From positions 221,308 to 285,307 of the forward strand of contig NZ_VORS01000006.1 in assembly GCF_007997075.1 (NCBI RefSeq): a stretch of 64,000 bases of DNA, given 5' to 3'. Shown piece by piece: positions 45,480-54,100 of the stretch; positions within the stretch are counted from its first letter, which is position 1; each line of letters starts with the position of its first letter. The DNA comes from Polaribacter sp. IC073 (GTDB taxonomy: Bacteria; Bacteroidota; Bacteroidia; Flavobacteriales; Flavobacteriaceae). Position numbers and translations under genes: made by a program. The notes under the pieces are model-generated. The model was not told the origin of the DNA. It worked only from the letters and a program-made list of their open reading frames with translations, and searched no databases.

Positions 45480-45750
45480 TTTTGTTTAAGTGATTGAAAA
45501 CGCTTTCTTCTAAAGCTCTTGCACTAGTTGTTTTAACCTGTAGCATCCAATTGTCCAAATCTGACTTTTTGAAATAGATTTTACCTCCGTTTGGTTTAGT
45601 AAACTCAATTGCTTTCTTTGAAGTCAATTTGTATAAAAAGGATTGGCTGACGTCTAAATAAATTAGTGCTTCTTTAAAACTTAGTATTTCCTTTTGTGCA
45701 ATTAATTGCATCACCTGAGAAAATTCAAGTTGTTCAACATTTTTTTTCAT
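45454..45750 (-). CDS. Excisionase-like helix-turn-helix protein
   Basis: 98 residues. EILSFKEALIYLDVSQSFLY, then KLTSKKAIEFTKPNGGKIYF and KKSDLDNWM form a winged MerR-like HTH domain of the excisionase (HTH_17) kind. Such proteins direct integrase toward excision or regulate element genes. It is the first gene of the HTH-DUF3987 pair, with overlap. Confidence 0.85.
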   Translation of the reverse strand: MKKNVEQLEFSQVMQLIAQKEILSFKEALIYLDVSQSFLYKLTSKKAIEFTKPNGGKIYFKKSDLDNWMLQVKTTSARALEESVFNHLNKNGNEKRTN

Positions 45751-45877
45751 TTGTTTAAATTTAATGATGTCTTGCGCGCATAAAATTTAGACATCTGTTA
45801 TGCCGCAAAACTAAATGTTAAAAAATGTAGAATGTTAAAAGTGTAATTAAGGTGTGAGAAAAAGTGTGAGATTAATT

Positions 45878-46714
45878 CTAAAAATTATTCTTAAAAAAAT
45901 GTTTAACCTTTTTAATATTAAGAGTAAGTTCTGGCTTTTTAGCCCTATTTAAACTAGATTGATAATTATTAACTGTTATAATTTTACTAGCTTTTTTTGC
46001 TCCAGGTTTAGTTAAAAATCTTGCTGACTCTTCAATTCTTTTTCTTGTTAAGTCTGTAAAAAGTAGTTTCACATTATCAAGAATATTAACTATTACTGGT
46101 GTTTCACAGTTAAATACTAAAGTTTGATTTGTTTTTTCTTCAAAAAAAACTGAAACAAAATCATCAAAGGAATAAATTTCATCATCTAAAAATAACTCTT
46201 CAGTAATAAAAGTATAAATCTTTTTTAAATCGATTTTTGTGTATTTAGGCTTTATAGTAAAAAAAGATACCCCTTCAAATAGAGACAAAGAATCGTACTG
46301 ATATTTATTTTGGAGATACTCTATTATTGTTTCTTGAGGTTTGTAGCAAACTGGAAACAAATCAAAAACAGTTGTATTTCTAGTCTTAATGTAATCAAAC
46401 GAAATTGAGATAGATTGCCAGTATTTTGTTTTCTCTTTATTATTTAATAGAGCGTTAGATAAATCTATTTCAGATTTTATGTTATTAGTAATGCTCCATA
46501 ATTCTTCTTTTAAAAAGTCTTCAAATTTTGTAGAAACTAAATCATTTTTATAACTGTCATAATGATATAATATTCCTTTTTCATAATCAATATTTTCAGG
46601 TTTATCTTCATTACAAAAATTTCTTTTTATAAAATTAGTTTTTAACCTTTCAATGTTTTTATCAATGAGAAAGTTTTCTAGTTCAATAATTGCTACAGGA
46701 TTAAATTTGTCCAT
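45878..46714 (-). CDS. Uncharacterised protein at the tRNA end of the element
   Basis: 278 residues, soluble, rich in Asn, Lys and acidic residues. I recognise no domain. WSITNNIKSEIDLSNALLNN, then KTKYWQSISISFDYIKTRNT and the basic tail KKPELTLNIKKVKHFFKNNF are the most regular parts. It lies between the excisionase-like gene and the tRNA, 89 bp from the latter, and is oriented like the element genes. Such border genes often carry accessory or defence functions, but nothing here shows that. Confidence 0.7.
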   Translation of the reverse strand: MDKFNPVAIIELENFLIDKNIERLKTNFIKRNFCNEDKPENIDYEKGILYHYDSYKNDLVSTKFEDFLKEELWSITNNIKSEIDLSNALLNNKEKTKYWQSISISFDYIKTRNTTVFDLFPVCYKPQETIIEYLQNKYQYDSLSLFEGVSFFTIKPKYTKIDLKKIYTFITEELFLDDEIYSFDDFVSVFFEEKTNQTLVFNCETPVIVNILDNVKLLFTDLTRKRIEESARFLTKPGAKKASKIITVNNYQSSLNRAKKPELTLNIKKVKHFFKNNF

Positions 46715-46762
46715 TATGTAAAATTAGTGAATTGTTGCCGATATGTTGCAGGCAAAATAAAA

Positions 46763-46791
46763 AAGCACCTACAATAAAATTGTAAGTGCTT
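46763..46791 (-). terminator. Terminator of the tRNA gene
   Basis: Arms AAGCACCTACAAT / ATTGTAAGTGCTT (one wobble on the minus strand) with an AAA loop, followed on the minus strand by TTTTTTATTTT. It starts 12 bp beyond the tRNA 3' end. Because it is intact, the element seems to have inserted beyond the tRNA terminator or restored this part on insertion. Confidence 0.75.
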
Positions 46792-46802
46792 GGTTTTAAA
46801 TG

Positions 46803-46876
46803 TGGTCCCACTTGGGCTCGAACCAAGGACCACCTGATTATGAGTCAGGTGCTCTAACCAACTGAGCTATGGGACC
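46803..46876 (-). tRNA. tRNA with anticodon CAT (tRNA-Met, possibly tRNA-Ile2)
   Basis: A full 74-base cloverleaf on the minus strand: acceptor GGTCCCA/TGGGACC with discriminator A, D-arm GCTC..GAGC, anticodon stem CCTGA/TCAGG around CTCATAA, variable TGGTC, T-arm CTTGG TTCGAGC CCAAG. CCA is not encoded. Anticodon CAT serves elongator Met, or Ile (AUA) if the C is changed to lysidine; sequence alone does not decide, and it is not initiator-like (the stem lacks the three G-C pairs). Confidence 0.95.
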
Positions 46877-46890
46877 AAAATTATTGGGTG

Positions 46891-46898
46891 CAAATGTA
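46891..46898 (-). promoter_or_regulatory. Promoter -7 element of the tRNA gene
   Basis: On the minus strand TACATTTG matches the TAnnTTTG consensus and ends 14 bases before the tRNA 5' end, the right distance for a start site a few bases upstream of the mature tRNA. No TTTG-type -33 element is evident. Confidence 0.55.
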
Positions 46899-46937
46899 CT
46901 ATTTAATTTAATAATCTTATAATAAAAATTAAAAAAA

Positions 46938-47909
46938 TTAGACAGATCTATTCATTAACCACAAACCAAAATCTTTAAGTCCCTGTTTATCTGAGTCTTT
47001 AATGCTCATTTTAGACAACGTATTAAATGCTTTTTCTGTATAATTGGTTATTTCTTCTTTTATTAAAAAAGGAATATCATTTAATTGAAAAACCCTTCTT
47101 ACATCTGCTATTTTAACCGTATTTTCATTTAATTTCTTTCTGTAGAAATACTTCAACTTTCCTTTGTCTTCTTCGCTTGCAACCTCTAAGGCCTTTAAAT
47201 AAAGATATGTTTTCTTATTTTCTATAATGTCTCCTCCCACTTGTTTTCCGAAGGTTTCTGGGTCACCAAAAGTATCTAAATAATCATCCTGTAGTTGAAA
47301 AGCCAATCCTAGATTTAAACCAAAATCGTAAATTAAATTTGCGTTTTCGTCATTTGTTTCAGCAACAATTGCTCCCATTTTTAAAGCTGCGGCAACCAAA
47401 ACAGATGTTTTTAGACGAATCATATTAATATATTCATCAATAGTAACATCATTTCTAGTTTCAAAATCGACATCTAACTGCTGTCCGTCGCAAACCTCTA
47501 AAGCTGTTTTACCAAAAAGCACTGCTAATTTTTGAAAAATTATGGGATCATAGTTCTCAAAATATTGGTATGCAAGAATCAACATAGCATCTCCAGACAG
47601 AATTCCTGTATTCAGATCCCATTTTTCATGAACCGTTGCTTTTCCTCTTCTTAAAGGTGCATCGTCCATAATATCATCATGAACTAGTGTGAAATTATGA
47701 AAAACCTCAACCGCTAAAGCTGCCGGTAATGCTTTTTTAAAATCTCCAGAAAAAATATCTGAAGCCATTAAAGTTAACACCGGTCTAATTCTCTTTCCTC
47801 CTAGTTTTAAAATATAATCTATCGGTTCATATAAGTTTTTAGGCTCATGAATCCAGTTTTTTGATTCTAAATAAAAAAGAAATTCCTTTTGATAATGTAA
47901 AATGTCCAA
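46938..47909 (-). CDS. Polyprenyl (isoprenyl) diphosphate synthase
   Basis: 323 residues of the trans-isoprenyl diphosphate synthase family, which condenses isopentenyl diphosphate onto allylic primers, for menaquinone side chains or carotenoid precursors. First Asp-rich motif DDIMDDAPLRRGKATVHEKW, second motif QLQDDYLDTFGD, plus LGGKRIRPVL and GDAMLILAYQYF. The start is TTG at 47909; no ATG is near, and an extension of several residues upstream (LQKITDL) would need a non-standard start. It is divergent from the TetR gene. Confidence 0.93.
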   Translation of the reverse strand: MDILHYQKEFLFYLESKNWIHEPKNLYEPIDYILKLGGKRIRPVLTLMASDIFSGDFKKALPAALAVEVFHNFTLVHDDIMDDAPLRRGKATVHEKWDLNTGILSGDAMLILAYQYFENYDPIIFQKLAVLFGKTALEVCDGQQLDVDFETRNDVTIDEYINMIRLKTSVLVAAALKMGAIVAETNDENANLIYDFGLNLGLAFQLQDDYLDTFGDPETFGKQVGGDIIENKKTYLYLKALEVASEEDKGKLKYFYRKKLNENTVKIADVRRVFQLNDIPFLIKEEITNYTEKAFNTLSKMSIKDSDKQGLKDFGLWLMNRSV

Positions 47910-47984
47910 ATCTGTAATTTTTTGTAAAAATAATGTAAAGAAATTCTTCTTTCAACATCTAACGTTAAAAATAAATAAAACTTT

Positions 47985-48012
47985 GGAAACTATTTTTGTT
48001 TCTAAAGTTTCC
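47985..48012. promoter_or_regulatory. Inverted repeat overlapping the tetR promoter, probable TetR operator
   Basis: GGAAAC and GTTTCC form an outer palindrome separated by 16 bp, with a nested GAAAC...GTTTC pair. It covers the -33 region of the promoter at 47995-48025. A TetR protein binding here would repress itself and the efflux genes behind it. The binding is inferred from position and symmetry. Confidence 0.5.
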
Positions 48013-48025
48013 TTTTGTACATTTG
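47995..48025 (+). promoter_or_regulatory. Bacteroidetes-type promoter of the TetR/efflux operon
   Basis: TTTG at 47995-47998 and TACATTTG at 48018-48025 are separated by 19 bp, matching the -33/-7 consensus TTTG-N19-21-TAnnTTTG. Transcription would start near 48030, a few bases before the ATG at 48036. This argues for that ATG as the true start of the regulator. Confidence 0.65.
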
Positions 48026-48035
48026 CACTCAAATT

Positions 48036-48635
48036 ATGAGAGAAAAGATAATAGAAAAATCGAATGAACTCTTCTTGAACCTAGGTTTTAAAAGTGTTAC
48101 TATGGATGAGATTGCGAGTTCACTTGGAGTTTCAAAAAAAACAATTTATAAGTATTTTAAAAATAAAACAGCGCTTGTAGACGCAGTAACACATCAAATG
48201 TTTGATACAATTTGTTTTGGAATTGATGGTATCTGTGAACTAAAATTAGATGCTATAGACGAGCTTTTTTCAATAAAAAGGTTGGTGATGCAGCATTTAA
48301 AGGACGAAAAATCTTCACCACAATATCAACTTCAAAAATATTACCCTAAGATTTATGCATCTTTAAAGCAGCAACAGTTTCATGTTATGCAAGATTGCGT
48401 AGTAAATAATCTTAAAAAAGGAATCGCAACTAAATTGTATAGAGAAAATATAGATTTAGAGTTTATTTCTAGAATTTATTTTAACGGCATGATTGGTATT
48501 AAGGATAAAGATTTATTTCCATTAACAAATTATTCTATGAATAGTTTAATGAGCACCTATTTAGATTATCATCTAAGAGCAATAAGTACACAAAAAGGAT
48601 TACAACAATTAGAAAACCAATTAAAACTGAAATAA
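48036..48635 (+). CDS. TetR/AcrR-family transcription regulator
   Basis: 199 residues counted from ATG 48036; the frame is open seven codons farther to a TTG, but the promoter lies there. N-terminal HTH: EKSNELFLNLGFKSVTMDEI, then ASSLGVSKKTIYKYFKNKTA, the standard TetR DNA-binding domain. The C-terminal helical domain is unspecific. It is followed 7 bp later by the tolC-like gene, so it most likely represses this efflux operon and itself, with release on ligand binding. Confidence 0.92.
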   Translation: MREKIIEKSNELFLNLGFKSVTMDEIASSLGVSKKTIYKYFKNKTALVDAVTHQMFDTICFGIDGICELKLDAIDELFSIKRLVMQHLKDEKSSPQYQLQKYYPKIYASLKQQQFHVMQDCVVNNLKKGIATKLYRENIDLEFISRIYFNGMIGIKDKDLFPLTNYSMNSLMSTYLDYHLRAISTQKGLQQLENQLKLK

Positions 48636-48642
48636 AAAACAC

Positions 48643-49974
48643 ATGAAAAAATTAATTTTGGCATGCATAAGTACCTGTTTTTTCTTACTTTCAAATGCAC
48701 AAGAAAAAACACAACAACTTACTCTTAAAGAAGCAATAAAGTTTGCTATAGAACACAGTTACAATACAAAAGTATCGCAAAACGACATTCTTTCTGCTCA
48801 AAGAAAGGTTTGGGAAACCACTACAATTGGTCTTCCTCAAATAGACGGAAAAGTAGATTATCAAAATTTTATAAAGCAACCGATAACACTTGCAGATTTT
48901 GATCAAGATGGTACCAATGAAGAATTTATTTTTGGGACCCAACAAAACATGAATGCCACAGTAACTTTAAAACAGTTGCTGTTTGATGGTTCTTATTTGG
49001 TAGGTTTACAAGCTTCAAAAACGTATTTAAAAATTTCTGAACAGGCCAACGAAAAAACAGAAATGTTAACCAAAGAGGCTGTTATTAATGCGTATGGTAA
49101 TGTTTTGGTTACAGAAAATAGCATTACTATTTTAGAAAGTAATATAAAAATTCTTCAAAAAAATTATAATGATGCTAAAAAAATCTACGAAAATGGCTTC
49201 AATGAAGAAGAAGATGTAGAGCAATTAGAAATTACATTGGGTAATTTGAAAAATCAATTAAACAGTGTTCTAAGAATGAAAGGTATTGCCTACCAAATGC
49301 TAAATCTTTCTATAGGAAACCCTATTGAAACAAAATTAATTTTAACAGACTCTTTAGATTCTTTAGCAGAAAGCAATATTAGTTTAGCGCTGGTTGCAAA
49401 AACTTTTAATGTTAATAACCACATCGATTTTAAAATTTCTGAGAACGATAGAGAAACAAAAAGATTGATGATGAAATTAGAGCAAAGTAAAGCTTTGCCT
49501 ACATTAAGTGCTTTTTTAAATTATGGTACTCAAGCAAATTCAGGTTCTTTTTCGTTTTTAAAAAGCAACCAACGTTGGTTTGATTCTTCTCTTTTAGGGG
49601 TTAGTCTAAATGTACCAATCTTTAGTAGTTTTGGTAGAAAAGCAAAAACTGCTCAAGCAAAAATTGCTTTAGAAAATGCAGACATAAGATTAGAGGAAAT
49701 AAAACAAAGACTTTCTTTAGAGGCTCAAAAGGCAAAAAATGATTATCAAATAAGTATTGATAACTATCAAACTTCAAAGAAAAATGTTGGTTTAGCAGAA
49801 CGAATAGAAAAAAAACAACGTATTAAATTTTTTGAAGGAATTTCTTCTAGTTTCGATTTGTTACAAGCACAAAATCAATTGTACACACAACAACAAAATT
49901 ACATTCAATCTATGTTAGATGTAATTGCTAAAAAAGCAACTTTAGAAAACGCATTAAACTTACCAACAATTTAA
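48643..49974 (+). CDS. TolC-family outer membrane efflux protein
   Basis: 443 residues with a signal peptide (KKLILACISTCFFLLSNAQ). The helical OEP repeats appear as QQLTLKEAIKFAIEHSYNTK near the N-terminus and again in the second half (KIALENADIRLEEIKQRLSL, then FDLLQAQNQLYTQQQNYIQS). It forms the outer-membrane duct of the tripartite pump encoded by the next two genes, which follow after 10 and 8 bp. Confidence 0.94.
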   Translation: MKKLILACISTCFFLLSNAQEKTQQLTLKEAIKFAIEHSYNTKVSQNDILSAQRKVWETTTIGLPQIDGKVDYQNFIKQPITLADFDQDGTNEEFIFGTQQNMNATVTLKQLLFDGSYLVGLQASKTYLKISEQANEKTEMLTKEAVINAYGNVLVTENSITILESNIKILQKNYNDAKKIYENGFNEEEDVEQLEITLGNLKNQLNSVLRMKGIAYQMLNLSIGNPIETKLILTDSLDSLAESNISLALVAKTFNVNNHIDFKISENDRETKRLMMKLEQSKALPTLSAFLNYGTQANSGSFSFLKSNQRWFDSSLLGVSLNVPIFSSFGRKAKTAQAKIALENADIRLEEIKQRLSLEAQKAKNDYQISIDNYQTSKKNVGLAERIEKKQRIKFFEGISSSFDLLQAQNQLYTQQQNYIQSMLDVIAKKATLENALNLPTI

Positions 49975-49984
49975 TTAAACTATT

Positions 49985-51157
49985 ATGAAAAACATATATT
50001 TAACACTCTTAACTGCGCTAATCTTAATTTCTTGCGGAGACAAAAAAGCAGTTTCTGTAGCAGGTGTATTAGCTACAAATGATGTCGCTCAAATAAAATC
50101 TAAAAAAGCAGCATTAGATGCGAAACAACAAGAACTATCTGCTGAGCTAAAACAGATAAATGATCGATTAGATGATTTAAACGAAGATAAAAACATTCCT
50201 TTAATAACAACTTTTAAAGTAAAAGAAGAAGTATTTACACACTTTATAGAATTACAAGGAAATGTGCAGACAAAACAAAATGTTCTAATATATCCTGAAA
50301 TGCCAGGTATTTTAAGAAGTGTTTTTGTCAAAGAAGGTCAGAAGGTTACAAAAGGGCAAGTTTTAGCTAGAATTGATGATGGCGGGATGTCGCAACAATT
50401 AGCGCAATTGAACACAAATGCACAATTGGCAAAAACTACGTTTGAACGTCAGAAAAGATTATGGGATCAAAAAATTGGATCAGAAATTCAATTTTTACAA
50501 GCAAAAACATCTTATGAAGCACAAAGCAGTGCCGTAAATCAGCTGAAAAGTCAGTTGAATAAATCTACCATTAGAGCTCCTTTTTCTGGAATTATAGACA
50601 ATATTTTTAAAGAAAGAGGAACTGTTGTTGCACCGGGTCAAGGTTCAGAAATTTTTAGAATCCTAAACCTTTCTAATATGTATATCGAAACAGAAGTACC
50701 AGAAACCTATATTGGTAGCATTACAAAAGATAGGTCTGTAGAAGTAAATTTTCCTGTACTAGGTGAAACATTAGATTCTAAAATTAGACAAGTTGGTAAT
50801 TTCATCAACCCTAATAATAGGTCTTTTAAAATAGAAATTGGTGTACCTAATTTAAAAGGAACAGTGAAACCAAACTTAACTGCAAGATTAAAGTTAAATG
50901 ATTACACAAATGCAAATGCCGTCTTAATACCACAAAGTATTATTTCTGAAAACTCTAAAGGAGAGCAGTTTATCTACATCATAAAAAATAAAACAAAGAA
51001 TAATGAAGCGGTTGCAGAAAGGTTAATTATTGAAACAGGAAGAACACAAGGAGACTTTATTGAAGTAACTAAAAATCTTGCTGCAGATGCTGAAGTAATA
51101 ATGGAAGGCGCAAGAAGTGTAAATAACGGACAGGTTGTAAAGGTGATTAATAAATAG
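49985..51157 (+). CDS. RND efflux periplasmic adaptor (HlyD/AcrA family) lipoprotein
   Basis: 390 residues; lipoprotein signal TALILISC with Cys17. A coiled coil at ~35-65 comes early. The lipoyl/barrel-sandwich motif VFVKEGQKVTKGQVLARIDD and NKSTIRAPFSGIIDNIFKER define the membrane-fusion-protein family. IVEPGQGSEIF-like VVAPGQGSEIFRILNLSNMY belongs to the beta-barrel part. It links the RND pump to the TolC-like channel. Confidence 0.94.
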   Translation: MKNIYLTLLTALILISCGDKKAVSVAGVLATNDVAQIKSKKAALDAKQQELSAELKQINDRLDDLNEDKNIPLITTFKVKEEVFTHFIELQGNVQTKQNVLIYPEMPGILRSVFVKEGQKVTKGQVLARIDDGGMSQQLAQLNTNAQLAKTTFERQKRLWDQKIGSEIQFLQAKTSYEAQSSAVNQLKSQLNKSTIRAPFSGIIDNIFKERGTVVAPGQGSEIFRILNLSNMYIETEVPETYIGSITKDRSVEVNFPVLGETLDSKIRQVGNFINPNNRSFKIEIGVPNLKGTVKPNLTARLKLNDYTNANAVLIPQSIISENSKGEQFIYIIKNKTKNNEAVAERLIIETGRTQGDFIEVTKNLAADAEVIMEGARSVNNGQVVKVINK

Positions 51158-51165
51158 TAGAAAAA

Positions 51166-54100
51166 ATGGCGAATAAAAACAAACAAGTAGATAAAGAATT
51201 TAAACTTTCTTCTTGGGCAATAAATAACAAGACTACTATTTACGTATCGATGTTTTTAATTCTTTATTTAGGAATTTCTGCATACTTTTCAATGCCTAGA
51301 GAAAATTTTCCTGAAATAAATGAAACAAAGATTTATATCAGTTCTGTATATCCTGGGAACACAGCAGAAGATATAGAGAAATTAATTACAAACCCATTAG
51401 AAGACAAGTTAAAATCTGTTAGTAATGTCATAGAAATTACCTCAACTTCACAAGAAGACTATTCTATTATTACGGTAGAATTTGATGAAAGTATTTCTGT
51501 TGACAAAGCAAAACAGAAAGTAAAAGATGAAATAGATCAAGAAACTGCGGGCGAGGATTGGCCAACATTTAATGGTGCAAAAGTTACACCTAATGTTTTT
51601 GAACTAAGCATTTCGGAAGAAGTACCAATTCTAAATATTAATATTTCTGGAAATTACCCAGTTTATAAATTAAAAGAATACGGAGAATATTTACAAGACG
51701 AAATTGAAGATTTAACCGAAATTAAGAAAGTAGACATTCGTGGTGCACAAGATAAAGAAGTAGAAGTTGCTGTAGACATTTACAAAATGATGGCTGCAAA
51801 AGTTAGTTTTGACGATATTACAAATGCTATAAACCGTGGTAATGTAACCATGTCTGCAGGTAATTTTATTACCAGCCAGCAAAGAAGAACTGTTAGAATT
51901 GTTGGTGAAATAGACAAACCATCTGATTTGGAAGAATTTGTAATCAAAGCTGAAAACGGAAACCCTATATACTTAAGAGACGTTGCAGAAATATCTTTTA
52001 AAGACAAAGATAAAACTACCTACGCAAGAGAAAGTGGCGCCGCAGTTGTAATGCTAGATGTTAAGAAAAGATCTGGAGAAAACATGGTTGCTGCCGCCGA
52101 CAAAATTGGGGTTATTGTAGAAAATGCGAAAGCAGATCATTTTCCGCAAGACTTAAAAGTAACGATTGCCAATGATCAATCTCCAAAAACAATTGGTCAA
52201 GTAGATGATTTGGTTAACAACATTATTTTCGGAGTAATTTTAGTGGTGATTGTTTTAATGTTTTTTCTTGGTTTTAAGAATGCAATATTCGTTGGTTTTG
52301 CAATACCAATGTCTATGTTTATGTCTTTAATGATTTTAGGCGCCTTGGGGTATACCTTAAATACAATGGTTCTTTTTGGTCTAATTATGGGACTAGGTAT
52401 GTTGGTAGATAACGGTATTGTAGTTGTTGAAAACGTATATCGTTTAATGGACGAGGAAGGAATGACAAGAATAGAAGCTGCCAAAAAAGGTATTGGAGAA
52501 ATTGCGTTTCCTATTATAATTTCTACTGCAACAACAGTAGCCGCTTTTATTCCTTTAGGTCTGTGGCCAGGAGTTATGGGGCAATTTATGGTGATTTTAC
52601 CAATTACACTTTCCGTAGTTTTAGGATCTTCTTTATTTGTAGCAATTTTCTTTAACTCGGTTTTGGTTTCTCAATTTATGAGCATAGAGGACAAAGATAT
52701 GCCAATAAAAAACATCATTAAACTAACAAGTATTATGGCTGTTGTTGGCTTGTTAATCTTCTTCTTTGGCGGAGAATATAATGCTTTAGGAACTTTAATT
52801 TTATTTACAGCAGTGATGTTGTGGGTGTATCGATTAATTTTGAGAAAAGCAGCAAACTACTTTCAGAAAAACACGTTAGTTTCTTTAGAAAACTGGTATG
52901 AAAAACAATTGAAAACAGCACTTTCTGGCTGGACTCCTTATGTTTTAGTTGCCGGTACTTTTGTACTTCTATTTATAGCTTTTGCTGGTTTTGGTTGGTC
53001 TGTAGGTGAACAAAGAACAAAAATTGAATTTTTCCCAGACAATAAGCCAAATCAGATTATTGTTTATATAGAATATCCAGAAGGTACAGATATTGAGAAA
53101 ACAAATCAAATTACAAAAGAAGTAGAACAAAAAGTATACGGTGTTTTAAATCAAGAGATGTACACCGATGGCGATTATAATTTTATGGTAGAAAGCACCA
53201 TTTCTCAAGTTGGTGAAGGTGCTGGAAATCCGCAAACAGACGGAGGTTCTTCCGCAGAAATGCCACACAAAGGGAAAATTACTGCATCTATGCGTGAGTA
53301 TAAATTCAGAAAAGGAGAAGACAGTGAGGTGCTAAGACAAAAGGTACAAGCTGCTTTGGTTGGTATTTATCCTGGGGTTTTAATTTCGGTGGAAAAAGAT
53401 GCCAATGGCCCACCAGCAGGTTCACCTATTAATATTGAATTAAATGGTGAAGATTACGAAGAGTTGATTTTTACAGCAGAAAGAATGCGAGATTATTTAA
53501 ATACACAAAGTATTACTGGTGTAGATGAACTAAAGATTGATGTAAATAAATCTAAACCAGGAATGCAGGTTTTGGTTGACCGTAAAAAAGCAGGAGAATT
53601 AGGGGTTTCTACAGGGCAAGTAGGGCAACAATTAAGGTCTGCTATTTTTGGAAACAAAGCGGGTATTTACAAAGAAGATGGTGAAGATTATGATATTTAC
53701 GTGCGTTTTAACAAGGAAGACCGCTACAATAAAAGTGCTGTTTTTAATCAGAAAATAACGTTTAGAGATGCTGCATCTGGTAAAATTAAAGAAATACCTG
53801 TTTCTGCAGTAGCAACACAGAGCAATAGTTCTGGCTTTAGTGCGATAAAACACAAAGATGTTAAAAGAGTAGTAACCGTGTATTCTGCATTATCTCCAGG
53901 AGAAACGGATGCAGGTGCTGTGGTGGCAAAAATACAGAATTCTATGAAGAATTTTAAAGATTTGCCTAGAGGAATTAAAATTGATTATACAGGTCAAATT
54001 GAAGAGCAAAATAAACAAATGACCTTTTTAATTGGCGCTTTTCTTACCGGTTTAATGCTCATTTTCTTTATTCTTATTTTCCAATTTAACTCGGTTTCTA

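Noticed and set aside
48015..48035. TTG start seven codons upstream for the TetR regulator
   Set aside because: The promoter -7 element TACATTTG lies within this stretch, so it would not be in the mRNA; ATG 48036 fits the family N-terminus.
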